NCBI GenBank assembly: GCA_018005585.1
Contig: JAGMZX010000030.1
Span: forward strand, 1-46,408
DNA from: Candidatus Hydrogenedentota bacterium
GTDB lineage: Bacteria; Hydrogenedentota; Hydrogenedentia; Hydrogenedentales; JAGMZX01
Length of the DNA stretch: 46,408 bases
Reading direction: 5' to 3'
A program made the translations under genes and the position numbers. Position 1 is the stretch's first letter. Each line of letters opens with the position of its first letter. This document shows positions 15,747 through 25,241 of this stretch, one piece after another. The notes beneath the pieces were generated by a model. It was not told the origin of the DNA. It saw only the letters and a list, made by a program, of their open reading frames with translations, and searched no databases.

Positions 15747-18700
15747 ATGGCGAATACGCGCAAAAAACTGGCCCGGCGCAGCATCGAGCGGCGCATCCTG
15801 ACATCCATCCTGTGGGTGGGCGTCATTCCCATGGCCATTGCGCTCACCCTTGGGTATTTTGCCGCGCACGAGGGGCAACGCATCGCCGTACAGCAGAACC
15901 TGGAAACGGCTGCGAGCAAGACCGCGCTGGGCGTGCAACTGGCCATCAAGGGCCGCCAGCGCGGCGTTGTCCGGCTGACGCAAGACCCGATTATCACGGA
16001 GGCGCTCGGCCGCCTGCGTCTTGGCGAGACGATGGACCGGGACGCCGTCATGCAACGGCTCAGAAGCGAAACCTCGGCCGCTGCCGACCTTCAGTCCCGA
16101 TTCCATCTCTACGATGCCGCTGGCCGGCACCTTGTGGGGACGGACGCCGCTTCGCCAGATGAAGAGGATCACCCCGAATGGGTGGGAACCATCGATTCCG
16201 TGCAATTCAAGAGCCTGTACCCCGCGTCCACGGGCGAAGGGTATACCGCCCGCGTCGTCGGCCCCGTGTATGCTCCCGGCTCCGAAACGGTTCTCGGTTT
16301 TGTCGCGGATGACCAGAATATCGAAGACTTGCTTCGTTTTGTGCTGCGCCAGGGCAGCTGGGAAGAAGGCCCGGTCGGCAGCAACGACGTCTACGAGGTA
16401 GTCTACCTGGGCGACCTGTTTTCCGCTACTGCATACCTCGATTCCGGCGTCGACCCTTCCGACCCGGACGTCACAGTCAGTCCCGTGGTCGAGACCAGCG
16501 TTGATCCCCAGCTGGCCGAGCTTTTGCGCAATGCCAGGAAGGACTTCGATTCCTTCTCGATCTGGAATTACCGGAGCCGCGGCGAGAGCATCCACGCGCT
16601 CATCGCCTATCACCGTCTCATGCCGGAGCGCAACCTCTTTATCGTGGTGTACCGGCCGCGCATGACCGTCTTCGCCAATATCAACCTCGCCGCGGTCATC
16701 AGCTTTGTTGTCAGCGTTATCATCATTGCGCTCTTCTGTATCGTCGCCTACCGCAACGTCCACAACAACATCATTCGCGCCGTTTCGCTGCTCAATGAAG
16801 GCGCGCAGATCATCAAGCAGGGGGATTACGAGCTTAAACTCAAGATTGGCACGGGCGACGAGATTGAACAACTTGCCAATTCCTTTAATGAGATGGCGTC
16901 GGCGTTGCGCCGTAATATCAAACAGCTCGAGGAATCAGAAGAAAAGTACCGCAGTCTGATTACCTCGATGCGTGACGGCATCTACCAGACCGATCCCGCC
17001 GGCCGCATCCTCTTCATGAATCCGGCGGGCGTCGAAATACTTGGTTTCCGCACCGTGGACGACGTCATGAGCCGTCATCTGCGCGAACTGTTCGTCGAGG
17101 AGGATGATTTTGTGCGGCTCACGCGCGAATTGGCCCGCCGCGGCTACATCGAACGCACCCGCGTCTGGATGCGCCGCAGTGACGACCGCGCCATTTGCGT
17201 CGAGATTACGGCGAACCGGGTCGAGAGCCGCGAAGGCGCGATCCTCGGCATGGAAGGCGCGTTTCGCGATGTGACGCAGAGCGTGCGTCTTGAACAGGAG
17301 GCCCGCGAACGGTCGGAGCGTATCAGCGCGATCAACCAGATTGCGAACGTCATCAACTCCAGCCTCGAGGCCGGGCGCGTCTACGAAAGTATCGTTGGCG
17401 AAGTGCGGAAGGTTGTCACGTTCGACTATGCCTCCGTTTCCCTCCAAGGGAAGGACGGGGACGGTTTTGAGACCCGGCAACTTTGGCCGGAGCCGGACGA
17501 CGGCGGGGCCGCCGTGGTGCGCCGGGAAGAAGACTCGTCCTGTGTCGCATGGGTCGCGCGCGAAGGCCATACCTTGATCGTTGACAACCTCGGCGGCGCT
17601 TCCGCGGAACTCGCGCGCCAGTTCCCGCCAGGCACCTTGAGCTGTCTGTGCACGCCCCTGCACGCGAATGAGCGCATCATCGGCTCCCTCAACCTCGGGG
17701 CCGCCCGCAACAGCGCGTTTACTACGCACGACATCGAAGTGATGGAACAGATGGCCCCGCACGTCGCCATCGCCATTCGCAACGCGGTCCTGATGGACAA
17801 CCTCCAGCATTCGCTCGACGAGGTCACGCAGGCCCGCGAAGAACTCCACCGCGTAAATGAGGAACTCAAGACCCTCGACGAGATGAAGACGAATCTGCTC
17901 TCCAACGTCTCGCACGAACTGCGCACGCCCCTTGTCGCCGTCATGGGGTATACCGACATGATCCTCAACGGCAAGGCGGGCCCCGTGAATGAGACGCAGC
18001 GGGAGTATCTCGGCATTACGCTGCGCAACGTCGAAAAGCTCGTCACCTTGATCGAGAATCTGCTGGACTTCTCCCGGTTGCACCGTGGCCAGGAGGAACT
18101 CGTGTTCGATGTGTTCGACATGGTCGATTGCGCCCTCACCAGCATTCAGATCATCCAGCCCGTGGCCGACAGCCGCGGCATTGCTGTGACGCTGAACGCG
18201 CCGCCGGAGCCCGTGCTGGTGGAAGGCGACAAGGGGAAACTGGGCCAAGTCTTCAACAATCTGCTTTCGAACGCGGTGAAGTTCAATCGGCAGGGCGGTC
18301 AGGTGTGCGTGGATATCCGCATCAACGGCGACAACGTCGAGGCGTCCGTCAGCGACACGGGCATTGGCATCCCGAAAGAGGCGCAAGACAAGGTGTTTAC
18401 CCGCTTCTATCAATACGACGCCACGTCCACGCGCAAATATGGCGGCACCGGCATCGGCCTTTCCATCAGCCAGGACATCATGCGCCTGCATGGCAGCCGT
18501 ATCACGATCCGCAGCGAAGAGGGTCGGGGCAGCACCTTCCTGTTCACGCTGCCGCTGAGCAATGTGCGCCACCCCGCGCCGGAGGGGCAGACGCCGCCGC
18601 TGCCCTTGCCGGTGGAAACGCACCTGCTCGTGTGCCTCGTGACGCAAGACCGCGCCCTGAGCGGGCAAGTGCGCAACATGCTTCTTTCCGAGCGCATGGA

Positions 18701-19382
18701 TATCATCCACGCCGCGTATCCGGCGTTCGCGGTGACGCTGGTCAACCGGTACAACCCCGACTGCATGATCGTCGATACGCAGGTCGGCCCGCTGGGAAGC
18801 GTCGTACTCGACGAAATCCTCGCCGACCCGTCGGCGTCAAGCGTCCCGGTGATTCTATTGACCAACGACGACCACCTGTATGCCCGGTATCGTAACGTCG
18901 TCGCGGGGCGCATCAAGCGGGGGTTTCGGCGGAGCACACTGCTCAGCGGCATCCACTACGCCCTGAGCAAAGGCGTTAGCACAGGCGAACAATTGGGTCA
19001 CAAGATTCTTACCGTCGACGATGACCGCGAAATCTGCACCTTTATCCGCCGGTGTCTGGAACCGGAAGGTCATGTGGTCGACCAGTGCGCCAGTGGCGAG
19101 GAAGCGCTCGAGCGGATGGCCACGGGCGAATATTGGCTGGTGTTGCTCGACATCGCCATGCCCGGCCTTGACGGGTGGGAAACCTGCGCCCGCATCAGGG
19201 CCAACCCGGCCCTCGCGGGTGTCAAAGTCTACCTCGTGACGGCCAAAGCCGTCGACAAGACCCTGCAGCAAATCCAGGAATCGGGAGCGGATGGATACCT
19301 GCTCAAACCGTTCAAAGCTGAAGACCTCTTAACGCTGATCCAGGGCTTTGAAACGTCACGAGGCGTGAAACTATCACCGTGA
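15747..19382 (+). CDS. Hybrid sensor histidine kinase (cache-type sensor, HAMP, PAS, GAF, HisKA, HATPase, two receivers)
   Basis: 1211 aa from ATG 15747 (GGAG site upstream). TM1 is about 20-40. An extracytoplasmic cache-like sensor runs from about 41 to 311, TM2 from 312 to 334, then HAMP (335-390), PAS (397-510) and GAF (515-680). HisKA has His723 in VSHELRTP; the ATPase has LLSNAVKFN, SDTGIGIP and GGTGIGLS. The first C-terminal receiver (955-1070) keeps an Asp1010 but has TQD instead of the acidic pair and lacks the usual Lys-Pro, so it may be inactive. The second receiver (1085-1205) is complete: VDDDRE, Asp1135 in LLDIAMPG, LLKPF. It detects a periplasmic signal and relays phosphate internally. 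Its stop overlaps the next gene's GTG, coupling it to two ABC exporters. Confidence 0.95.
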   Translation: MANTRKKLARRSIERRILTSILWVGVIPMAIALTLGYFAAHEGQRIAVQQNLETAASKTALGVQLAIKGRQRGVVRLTQDPIITEALGRLRLGETMDRDAVMQRLRSETSAAADLQSRFHLYDAAGRHLVGTDAASPDEEDHPEWVGTIDSVQFKSLYPASTGEGYTARVVGPVYAPGSETVLGFVADDQNIEDLLRFVLRQGSWEEGPVGSNDVYEVVYLGDLFSATAYLDSGVDPSDPDVTVSPVVETSVDPQLAELLRNARKDFDSFSIWNYRSRGESIHALIAYHRLMPERNLFIVVYRPRMTVFANINLAAVISFVVSVIIIALFCIVAYRNVHNNIIRAVSLLNEGAQIIKQGDYELKLKIGTGDEIEQLANSFNEMASALRRNIKQLEESEEKYRSLITSMRDGIYQTDPAGRILFMNPAGVEILGFRTVDDVMSRHLRELFVEEDDFVRLTRELARRGYIERTRVWMRRSDDRAICVEITANRVESREGAILGMEGAFRDVTQSVRLEQEARERSERISAINQIANVINSSLEAGRVYESIVGEVRKVVTFDYASVSLQGKDGDGFETRQLWPEPDDGGAAVVRREEDSSCVAWVAREGHTLIVDNLGGASAELARQFPPGTLSCLCTPLHANERIIGSLNLGAARNSAFTTHDIEVMEQMAPHVAIAIRNAVLMDNLQHSLDEVTQAREELHRVNEELKTLDEMKTNLLSNVSHELRTPLVAVMGYTDMILNGKAGPVNETQREYLGITLRNVEKLVTLIENLLDFSRLHRGQEELVFDVFDMVDCALTSIQIIQPVADSRGIAVTLNAPPEPVLVEGDKGKLGQVFNNLLSNAVKFNRQGGQVCVDIRINGDNVEASVSDTGIGIPKEAQDKVFTRFYQYDATSTRKYGGTGIGLSISQDIMRLHGSRITIRSEEGRGSTFLFTLPLSNVRHPAPEGQTPPLPLPVETHLLVCLVTQDRALSGQVRNMLLSERMDIIHAAYPAFAVTLVNRYNPDCMIVDTQVGPLGSVVLDEILADPSASSVPVILLTNDDHLYARYRNVVAGRIKRGFRRSTLLSGIHYALSKGVSTGEQLGHKILTVDDDREICTFIRRCLEPEGHVVDQCASGEEALERMATGEYWLVLLDIAMPGLDGWETCARIRANPALAGVKVYLVTAKAVDKTLQQIQESGADGYLLKPFKAEDLLTLIQGFETSRGVKLSP

Positions 19383-21157
19383 GAACCCGATCGCTTCCGC
19401 CTGCTGCCGTTCCAGACCGGCCCTTTCTGACCCTGTTGCGCTACAATGCGCCGTATTGGCGGGAATACGCCGCCGGCGCCGCGCTCGCGTCCATTCACGC
19501 GCTTCTCGGACTGGCCATGCCCCTGGTAGTCCGCGGCGTGGTCGGCGCGTTCGAATCCCGAACCATAACGGGAACGGGGCTGGCGGGTTTTGTCTGCGGA
19601 TTGATAGGGGTGTTTCTTGTGGCGGGCGTGGCGCGCTATTTCCAGCGCACGCTGATGATTAACGCCTCGCGCAAGTTTGAGTACGACCTGCGCAACGATT
19701 ACTACGCCCGCGTGCTGGCCTTGTCGCGCGCGTTCCTTAACCGGACCAGCACCGGCGACATCATGGCCCGCGCCACGAACGACATCAATTTCGCGCGCGA
19801 CTTCATCGGCCCCGGCATCATGTATACGATTGACATGCTGCGTGTGCCGGCAAGCCTCGGCATGATGCTTTGGCTAAGCGTGAAATTGACCTTCATCGCC
19901 CTTGTGCCGCTGCCGTTTCTCTCCATCGTTGTCTATGTGCTCGTCCGTTACATCCACCGTCAGTCCCGGATTGTGCAGGAACAGTACGGAACAGTAACCG
20001 CGCGTGTCCAAGAAAACCTTGCGGGCGCGCGTGTCGTGAAGGCCTATGGCATCGCCGACCGCGAAGTGGCGCGTTTCCGCGAGGAATCCGAACGATATAT
20101 GCGCGAAAACCTGCGTCTGGTGGCCATAACCTCCTTCGCGTGGCCGCTGATCGGGCTGTTGATTGGCGGCGCCATCCTGCTCATCATCTGGCGCGGTGGT
20201 GGTTACGTGATTCAGGGCTCTCTGCGTGTAGCGGACCTGACGGCCTTTCTCGTCTGCCTGATCATGCTTGCACTGCCCCTGGCCCAATTCGGCTGGGTGC
20301 TTACCCTGTACCAGCGCGGCGCGGTCGGAATGAACCGCATCAGCGAGGTGCTCGCGACGGAACCGGACATTCGGGACGGCGCGAGCACACGCCGCGACGC
20401 CTGTATCACGCACGGGGCGATCCGGTTTGAAGAGGTTTCTTTCGCGCACGGGCCGACGCCCGTACTGCAGAACGTATCGTTCGAAGCGCCCGCGGGCCGG
20501 GCCCTGGCCATCGTCGGGCCCACCGGTTCCGGCAAGAGCACCGTCGTGGCCCTGTTGACCCGCGAATACGATCCCCAGTCCGGGCGCATTTGCATCGACG
20601 GCGTCGACCTGCGCGAACTGCCCTTGGCCGTTCTGCGCGACGCTGTCGGCTGCGTGCCCCAGGATACCTTCATCTTTTCCGACACCATTCGGCGCAACCT
20701 TCTGCTGGGGCGGACCGGCGCCACCGATGCGGAGCTGCGCGATGCGTGTGAAGTAGCCCAGTTCGCGCCCGACGTGGCCGGGATGGCTATGGGATACGAC
20801 ACGCTGCTCGGCGAGCGCGGCATTAATCTGTCTGGCGGTCAGAAGCAACGCCTGGCCCTGGCCCGCGCCATTGTGCGCAACCCGCGCGTTCTCATCCTGG
20901 ACGATGCCCTGTCGAGCGTCGACACCCACACGGAAGAACGCATTCTGCGCGGTTTGCGCGGCGTCATGGCCGCCCGCACAAGCATTATCATCTCCCACCG
21001 CATCTCGGCGGTACGCGAGGCGGACCTTATCCTTGTTCTTCAGGACGGGCGCATTGTCGAGCGCGGCAGTCACGCCGCGCTTATCGCGCACGGCGGCCTC
21101 TATGCCGGCATGTACCGGCGGCAGTTGCTCGAGAAGGCCCTGGAAGACGAATCGTGA
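19379..21157 (+). CDS. ABC exporter half-transporter with degenerate catalytic residue
   Basis: 592 aa; GTG start within the GTGA overlap with the kinase stop. The N-terminal six-helix exporter domain (about 20-320) is followed by an ATPase domain (about 345-585). Walker A is GPTGSGKST (from residue 380), the signature LSGGQKQ is intact and Walker B is VLILDDALSSVD. Asp509 stands where the catalytic Glu normally is. In characterised heterodimeric exporters (TM287/288, BmrCD, LmrCD) one subunit has exactly this Glu to Asp change, making one ATP site non-hydrolytic. It is followed by a four-base overlap with the partner. Substrate is unknown: lipid, glycolipid, peptide or drug are all possible. 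Confidence 0.95.
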   Translation: MRTRSLPPAAVPDRPFLTLLRYNAPYWREYAAGAALASIHALLGLAMPLVVRGVVGAFESRTITGTGLAGFVCGLIGVFLVAGVARYFQRTLMINASRKFEYDLRNDYYARVLALSRAFLNRTSTGDIMARATNDINFARDFIGPGIMYTIDMLRVPASLGMMLWLSVKLTFIALVPLPFLSIVVYVLVRYIHRQSRIVQEQYGTVTARVQENLAGARVVKAYGIADREVARFREESERYMRENLRLVAITSFAWPLIGLLIGGAILLIIWRGGGYVIQGSLRVADLTAFLVCLIMLALPLAQFGWVLTLYQRGAVGMNRISEVLATEPDIRDGASTRRDACITHGAIRFEEVSFAHGPTPVLQNVSFEAPAGRALAIVGPTGSGKSTVVALLTREYDPQSGRICIDGVDLRELPLAVLRDAVGCVPQDTFIFSDTIRRNLLLGRTGATDAELRDACEVAQFAPDVAGMAMGYDTLLGERGINLSGGQKQRLALARAIVRNPRVLILDDALSSVDTHTEERILRGLRGVMAARTSIIISHRISAVREADLILVLQDGRIVERGSHAALIAHGGLYAGMYRRQLLEKALEDES

Positions 21158-23022
21158 GCGAAGGCTATCACCACGAAGACGAGGCGCCGCAACGCGCTTA
21201 CGACGCGCGGCTCATGCGCCGTCTGCTCGGCTACGTGCGGCCCTACCGTCGCTGGATGTTGACAGCCGTCGCGCTACTGTGTGTCGTCGCGGTCATCAGC
21301 AACCTCACGCCGCTCCTCATCATGTGGTCCGTGGACCGTTATATCGCCAGTGCGCCGAACGTGCCGGGAGCAGGCGCGGAACACGCGGCGGACACCCAGG
21401 CCGCCGATGCCAGCATGGACAGACTGTTCCGCCTGACAACCATCCTGGCCGGCCTGATAGTGACAGAGGCCATTCTCCGTTACATCCAATTGTTGATTGT
21501 GTCCTTCGTGGGCCAGCGCACCATGCTCGAGATGCGGGTGGGGCTTTTCAACCACCTGCAGCGCATGCCGCTGAGTTTTCTCGACCGCCACCCCGTGGGC
21601 CGCCTCATGTCGCGCGTCACCAACGACGTGGAGCGCATACAGCAGACTATCGTGTCCGGCGTCGTCGATGTCTGCAGCGACCTGCTCACCCTGGCCGCGG
21701 TCCTCTGTTTCATGTTCGCCATCAACTGGGAACTGGCGCTCATTTCGCTCAGCCCCGTGCCTCTTGTCCTCGTTGTGAGCGCCTTGTTCCGCAAACATGC
21801 ACAGCACTCATTCCTGGAAATCAGGCGCAAGATCGCCGGTCTCAGCGCGTACCTGCAGGAAACCCTCAGCGGCATGCGCGTCGTGCAGCTGTTCCGCCGC
21901 GAGCAAGCCTGCGCGGCGGAATTCGACCGCAAGAACGCGGACCATCGCGACGAGTGGTTCCGGCAGGTGCGCAACTTCGCCCTGTATTTTCCCGCCGTGG
22001 ATTTCCTGGGCGCGCTCTCCGTTTCGCTGATAATCCTCTACTGCGGCGTTCAGTTCTTGCGCACGGAAGCCCTCGTGTCCGGCGTCGCCTCCGTGGGCAC
22101 CCTGTTCGGCTACGTATTCTGGGCCGAACGCTTCTTCGGACCCATTCGGGCCCTGGCCGACCGCTACAACATGCTGCTCGAAGCGATGGCCTCATCTGAG
22201 CGTGTCTTTCAACTCCTGGATACCGCGCCTGACATACTGGACAAGCCGGGCGCGGCCGCTCCGCCCCAATGCGCGGGCAGGGTCGACTTCGATGGTGTGG
22301 GATTTGCCTACGAAGAAGGCCGGCCTGTGCTCCAGGATATCGACCTGCATATTGCGCCGGGGGAACGCGTCGCCATCGTGGGGCATACCGGCGCAGGCAA
22401 GAGCACGCTCATCAGCCTGCTTACCCGCTTCTACGACGTCACGGAAGGCGCCATCTGCGTCGATGGCGTCGATGTGCGGGACTACGAGCAGGTCGCGCTC
22501 CGCCGCAGGATTGGACTTGTGCTGCAGGACGTCTTTCTGTTTTCCGGTTCCGTCGCGGAAAACATCCGCCTGGGCAACCGCGATTTGGACGACGCCGTGG
22601 TGCGACAGTGCGCCGCCTATGTGAACGCGGCCCGATTCATCGAGCGGCTGCCCGGCGCATACGCATATGAAGTGGGCGAGCGCGGCTGCAATCTCTCGAC
22701 GGGGCAGCGTCAGCTCCTTGCTTTTGCGCGAGCGCTTGCGCACGGCCCGCGCATTCTCGTGCTCGATGAGGCAACCTCGAGCGTGGACCCCGAATCCGAG
22801 GCGCTTATCCAGGACGCAATCAACAAGCTCCTGGCGGGCCGCACGTCGATCGTCATCGCGCACCGCCTGAGCACCATTCAGCACTGCGACCGCATCGTGG
22901 TCCTGCATCACGGCCGTATCCGCGAAATGGGCACGCACCAGGAACTCCTGGCCCTCGGCGGCTTGTATCGCACCCTATATGAGTTGCAGTATAGAGACCA
23001 GGCGCTCACGGAGAGGACATGA
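21154..23022 (+). CDS. ABC exporter half-transporter, hydrolytic partner
   Basis: 622 aa; GTG start overlaps the previous stop (GTGA). Exporter membrane domain about 25-350 with a periplasmic insert rich in Ala/Asp (about 68-90) between the first two helices, then an ATPase domain (about 370-615). Walker A is GHTGAGKST (from 410) and Walker B is LVLDEATSSVD with the catalytic Glu539 present. The signature reads LSTGQRQ instead of LSGGQ. In heterodimeric exporters the degenerate site is built from the Asp-bearing subunit and the atypical signature of the partner. The two proteins therefore complement each other as expected of one transporter. It overlaps the following unknown gene by four bases (ATGA). 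Confidence 0.95.
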   Translation: MSEGYHHEDEAPQRAYDARLMRRLLGYVRPYRRWMLTAVALLCVVAVISNLTPLLIMWSVDRYIASAPNVPGAGAEHAADTQAADASMDRLFRLTTILAGLIVTEAILRYIQLLIVSFVGQRTMLEMRVGLFNHLQRMPLSFLDRHPVGRLMSRVTNDVERIQQTIVSGVVDVCSDLLTLAAVLCFMFAINWELALISLSPVPLVLVVSALFRKHAQHSFLEIRRKIAGLSAYLQETLSGMRVVQLFRREQACAAEFDRKNADHRDEWFRQVRNFALYFPAVDFLGALSVSLIILYCGVQFLRTEALVSGVASVGTLFGYVFWAERFFGPIRALADRYNMLLEAMASSERVFQLLDTAPDILDKPGAAAPPQCAGRVDFDGVGFAYEEGRPVLQDIDLHIAPGERVAIVGHTGAGKSTLISLLTRFYDVTEGAICVDGVDVRDYEQVALRRRIGLVLQDVFLFSGSVAENIRLGNRDLDDAVVRQCAAYVNAARFIERLPGAYAYEVGERGCNLSTGQRQLLAFARALAHGPRILVLDEATSSVDPESEALIQDAINKLLAGRTSIVIAHRLSTIQHCDRIVVLHHGRIREMGTHQELLALGGLYRTLYELQYRDQALTERT

Positions 23023-24314
23023 TTCAAGCCCCTGACGGCGGCTCGAGACGCAAGGGTCCGCAGATGGACGATCACATAATTCAGGTCCGCTTGGAAACCG
23101 GGGACCGGAACCATATTCTCAGACAGGCCTCCCCTTCGCCGGAATTGCGGCGGATGTTGCGGCTCGGCCTCGTAGATGGCAACACGGTCGTCTGCCGCAT
23201 GACGTCCCTGGACGTTGCCGAATTGCTCGACTGCATGTTTACGCTCTCGGAGAACGCCCCCAGAAAAGAAGACCGCGAACACTTCCGGCGCGTCTTGGTC
23301 CAGTTGACGGGGGAAATGAATGAAGAAGCGTCCGGCGGCGAGGCGCGCACGGACGCACCCGGCTTCGTTGAACCGCGCCACCCGTGGGCCGAACCGCCGC
23401 GGGATAATGGAAACGGAACTATGCCACAGATGGCAGGGCCGGATGTTGAGGCGCTGGCCCGTCTTGGGGACGAACCGATGCCCGAACTCTGCGACTTGTC
23501 GTTGCCGGAGCTCATCGCCCTGATAGATGGCGGCATTGGAGCGGACTCCAGCGTCGTGCTGCTGAATACGGACGTTGAGGCGGCGGCGGTGGAGGGGACC
23601 CGATTTCTCCGGAATGCCCGCACCTTTCTCCATGCCGTGGACGAGATGGGGCATATCAAGGCGACGGATGCCGGCAATCTGAATCGCGCCTTTGTCTCGC
23701 AGATGCTTGACAATCTCGACCTGGTGAAGGGTTATCGGGACAGGATTCGCCATTTCTGCAAGGCCATCAGGGAGTCCGACGTGCATCCCATTCACGTCCT
23801 GCGCATTGTGCTGACCCTCGCGGGGTTGCTCAGTCTGCGGCACGGACGGTTCCGCGTGACGCGCAAGGGCAAGAGCCTCATGAGGGAAGAGCACCTCACT
23901 CAACTCTATGCGAGGCTTTTCTTGACCTTCATTGACAAATTCAATCTGGCTTGCCTCGACTGCGGGCCTGAGTGCCCAGAAATCCAGGACGCCTACTGCT
24001 ACACGCTTTACGCCGTGGCGCGCAAACTCAAGAAATGGGTCACGCCCAAGGCCATGGCGCAGCGCGTTCTGTTGCCGATGACCTACAAGTTGCTGAATCC
24101 CGTTGAATATGACATCGCGACATTGCTCACCAATACACGTATCCTGGAGCCGCTCGCGGAATTTGGCCTGCTTGAGGTCGAATACGCATATGAGCCCAAG
24201 GTGTTTTGGAGTGAACCGAAGCGCGTTCGCAAGACGCCCCTCTTCGACCGGTTCATAAGTTTCTCGTTCCCGGACACGGCGCTGGAAGAAGAGCAGGGCC
24301 CCTCGGGGCCGTAA
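23019..24314 (+). CDS. Unknown protein translationally coupled to the ABC exporter
   Basis: 431 aa, family not recognised. The ATG lies in the ATGA overlap with the second exporter gene; an internal Met at residue 16 (MDDHIIQVRLETG) could also start it. Residues 18-110 look like a small alpha/beta domain, 110-150 is a low-complexity Pro/Glu/Asn linker and 155-431 is mainly helical. It contains VLTLAGLLSLRHGRFRVTRKGKSLM, which reads like a winged-helix pair ending in a basic wing. Next comes a cysteine cluster, CLDCGPEC, then AYCYTLYAVARKL. No membrane helix or signal. Residues 190-431 somewhat recall the C-terminal part of proteins carrying a plasmid pRiA4b Orf3-like domain; this is a weak impression. 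Coupling to the exporter suggests a cytoplasmic regulator or accessory factor. Confidence 0.8.
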   Translation: MIQAPDGGSRRKGPQMDDHIIQVRLETGDRNHILRQASPSPELRRMLRLGLVDGNTVVCRMTSLDVAELLDCMFTLSENAPRKEDREHFRRVLVQLTGEMNEEASGGEARTDAPGFVEPRHPWAEPPRDNGNGTMPQMAGPDVEALARLGDEPMPELCDLSLPELIALIDGGIGADSSVVLLNTDVEAAAVEGTRFLRNARTFLHAVDEMGHIKATDAGNLNRAFVSQMLDNLDLVKGYRDRIRHFCKAIRESDVHPIHVLRIVLTLAGLLSLRHGRFRVTRKGKSLMREEHLTQLYARLFLTFIDKFNLACLDCGPECPEIQDAYCYTLYAVARKLKKWVTPKAMAQRVLLPMTYKLLNPVEYDIATLLTNTRILEPLAEFGLLEVEYAYEPKVFWSEPKRVRKTPLFDRFISFSFPDTALEEEQGPSGP

Positions 24315-24335
24315 CAAACGAAGAGAGGACCGAAT

Positions 24336-25196
24336 ATGGAAGCAGTGACCTTCGTCATGCTGTTGATTGCCACGGACCAATTGCAGCAGCTACAGGGCGT
24401 ACAGGTGGTCGACGCCCGGCCCATCGAAGCCTATGCCGCCGCGCATTTGCCTGGCGCGCTGCACCTCGACCCCGCCACACTCTCGGAGGAACGGGACGGC
24501 GTACAGGGATTGCTGAAACCCGTCGAGACGCTTGCCGCGCTGTTGTCTGAAGCCGGGTTGCAGCCCGCCCGTCACGTTGTCGTCTATTCCGGAATGGACA
24601 AGCCGGACGACCTCAAGAATGCGGCCCGGCTGTTCTGGATTCTGGAATATCTGGGTTTCCCCCGAGTATCGGTGCTGGACGGCGGTTTCGCAAAGTGGCG
24701 GGCTGAGGGCCGTCCTGTCGAAGCGGGGGCGCCGCCCGTGCCCCCGGAACCCGTGCCGGAACTCTCTCTGACGCCCCGCCCGGAATTGCTCGCTGTCCGC
24801 GAAGACGTGCTGGCGATTATCGGAACATCCCGCGGAACGTTGGTGGACATGCGGGCGCCGGAGGAATACGCCGGTCTCGCGAAGAAGGATTTCGTGTTGC
24901 GCGCCGGGCACATCCCGGGCGCGTGCAACCTGCCTGCAACCGACTTCGCCGTCAAGATGGGCAGCGATATCGCGCCCTACTACACTCTGCGGCCTGTGAC
25001 TGAATTGAAGCAGGCCATTCAAGGAGACGCCTCCGCGCCGGTCATCACCTACTGCAATACCGGCCGCGACGCGTCCGTGGGTTATCTCGTGTACCGCTTG
25101 GCCGGAATTGACCGGGTTGCCGTGTACGACGGTTCCATGGCGGAGTGGGGGAATCACCCCGGCCTTAGTGTCGCGGGCCATGCGACGCAAGAGTGA
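24336..25196 (+). CDS. Two-domain rhodanese (thiosulfate/3-mercaptopyruvate sulfurtransferase type)
   Basis: 286 aa; ATG 24336 with GAGAGG upstream, 21 nt after the unknown gene. Two rhodanese domains are present (about 12-125 and 150-280). Each has a DARP/DMRAPEEY CH2A-type entry and a GHIPGA-type turn (AAHLPGALHLD, AGHIPGACNLP). The N-terminal domain has Ser at the active-site loop (VVYSGMDKPD) and is non-catalytic. The C-terminal loop has Cys240 in TYCNTGRDAS, the persulfide-carrying residue. The loop CNTGRD differs from CRKGVT of thiosulfate sulfurtransferases and CGSGVTA of mercaptopyruvate enzymes, so the donor is uncertain. No signal peptide; cytoplasmic sulfur transfer or cyanide/sulfide handling is likely. 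Confidence 0.9.
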   Translation: MEAVTFVMLLIATDQLQQLQGVQVVDARPIEAYAAAHLPGALHLDPATLSEERDGVQGLLKPVETLAALLSEAGLQPARHVVVYSGMDKPDDLKNAARLFWILEYLGFPRVSVLDGGFAKWRAEGRPVEAGAPPVPPEPVPELSLTPRPELLAVREDVLAIIGTSRGTLVDMRAPEEYAGLAKKDFVLRAGHIPGACNLPATDFAVKMGSDIAPYYTLRPVTELKQAIQGDASAPVITYCNTGRDASVGYLVYRLAGIDRVAVYDGSMAEWGNHPGLSVAGHATQE

Positions 25197-25241
25197 CCGG
25201 TCCAAGTGTGTCTGCATCCATAAAGCGGAGAGGAAGTGAGC

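Noticed and set aside
16935-18710. A 591-codon minus-strand open frame inside the sensor kinase gene
   Set aside because: The plus strand encodes HisKA, HATPase and GAF motifs in order; the antisense frame reads as His/Asp/Val-rich noise.
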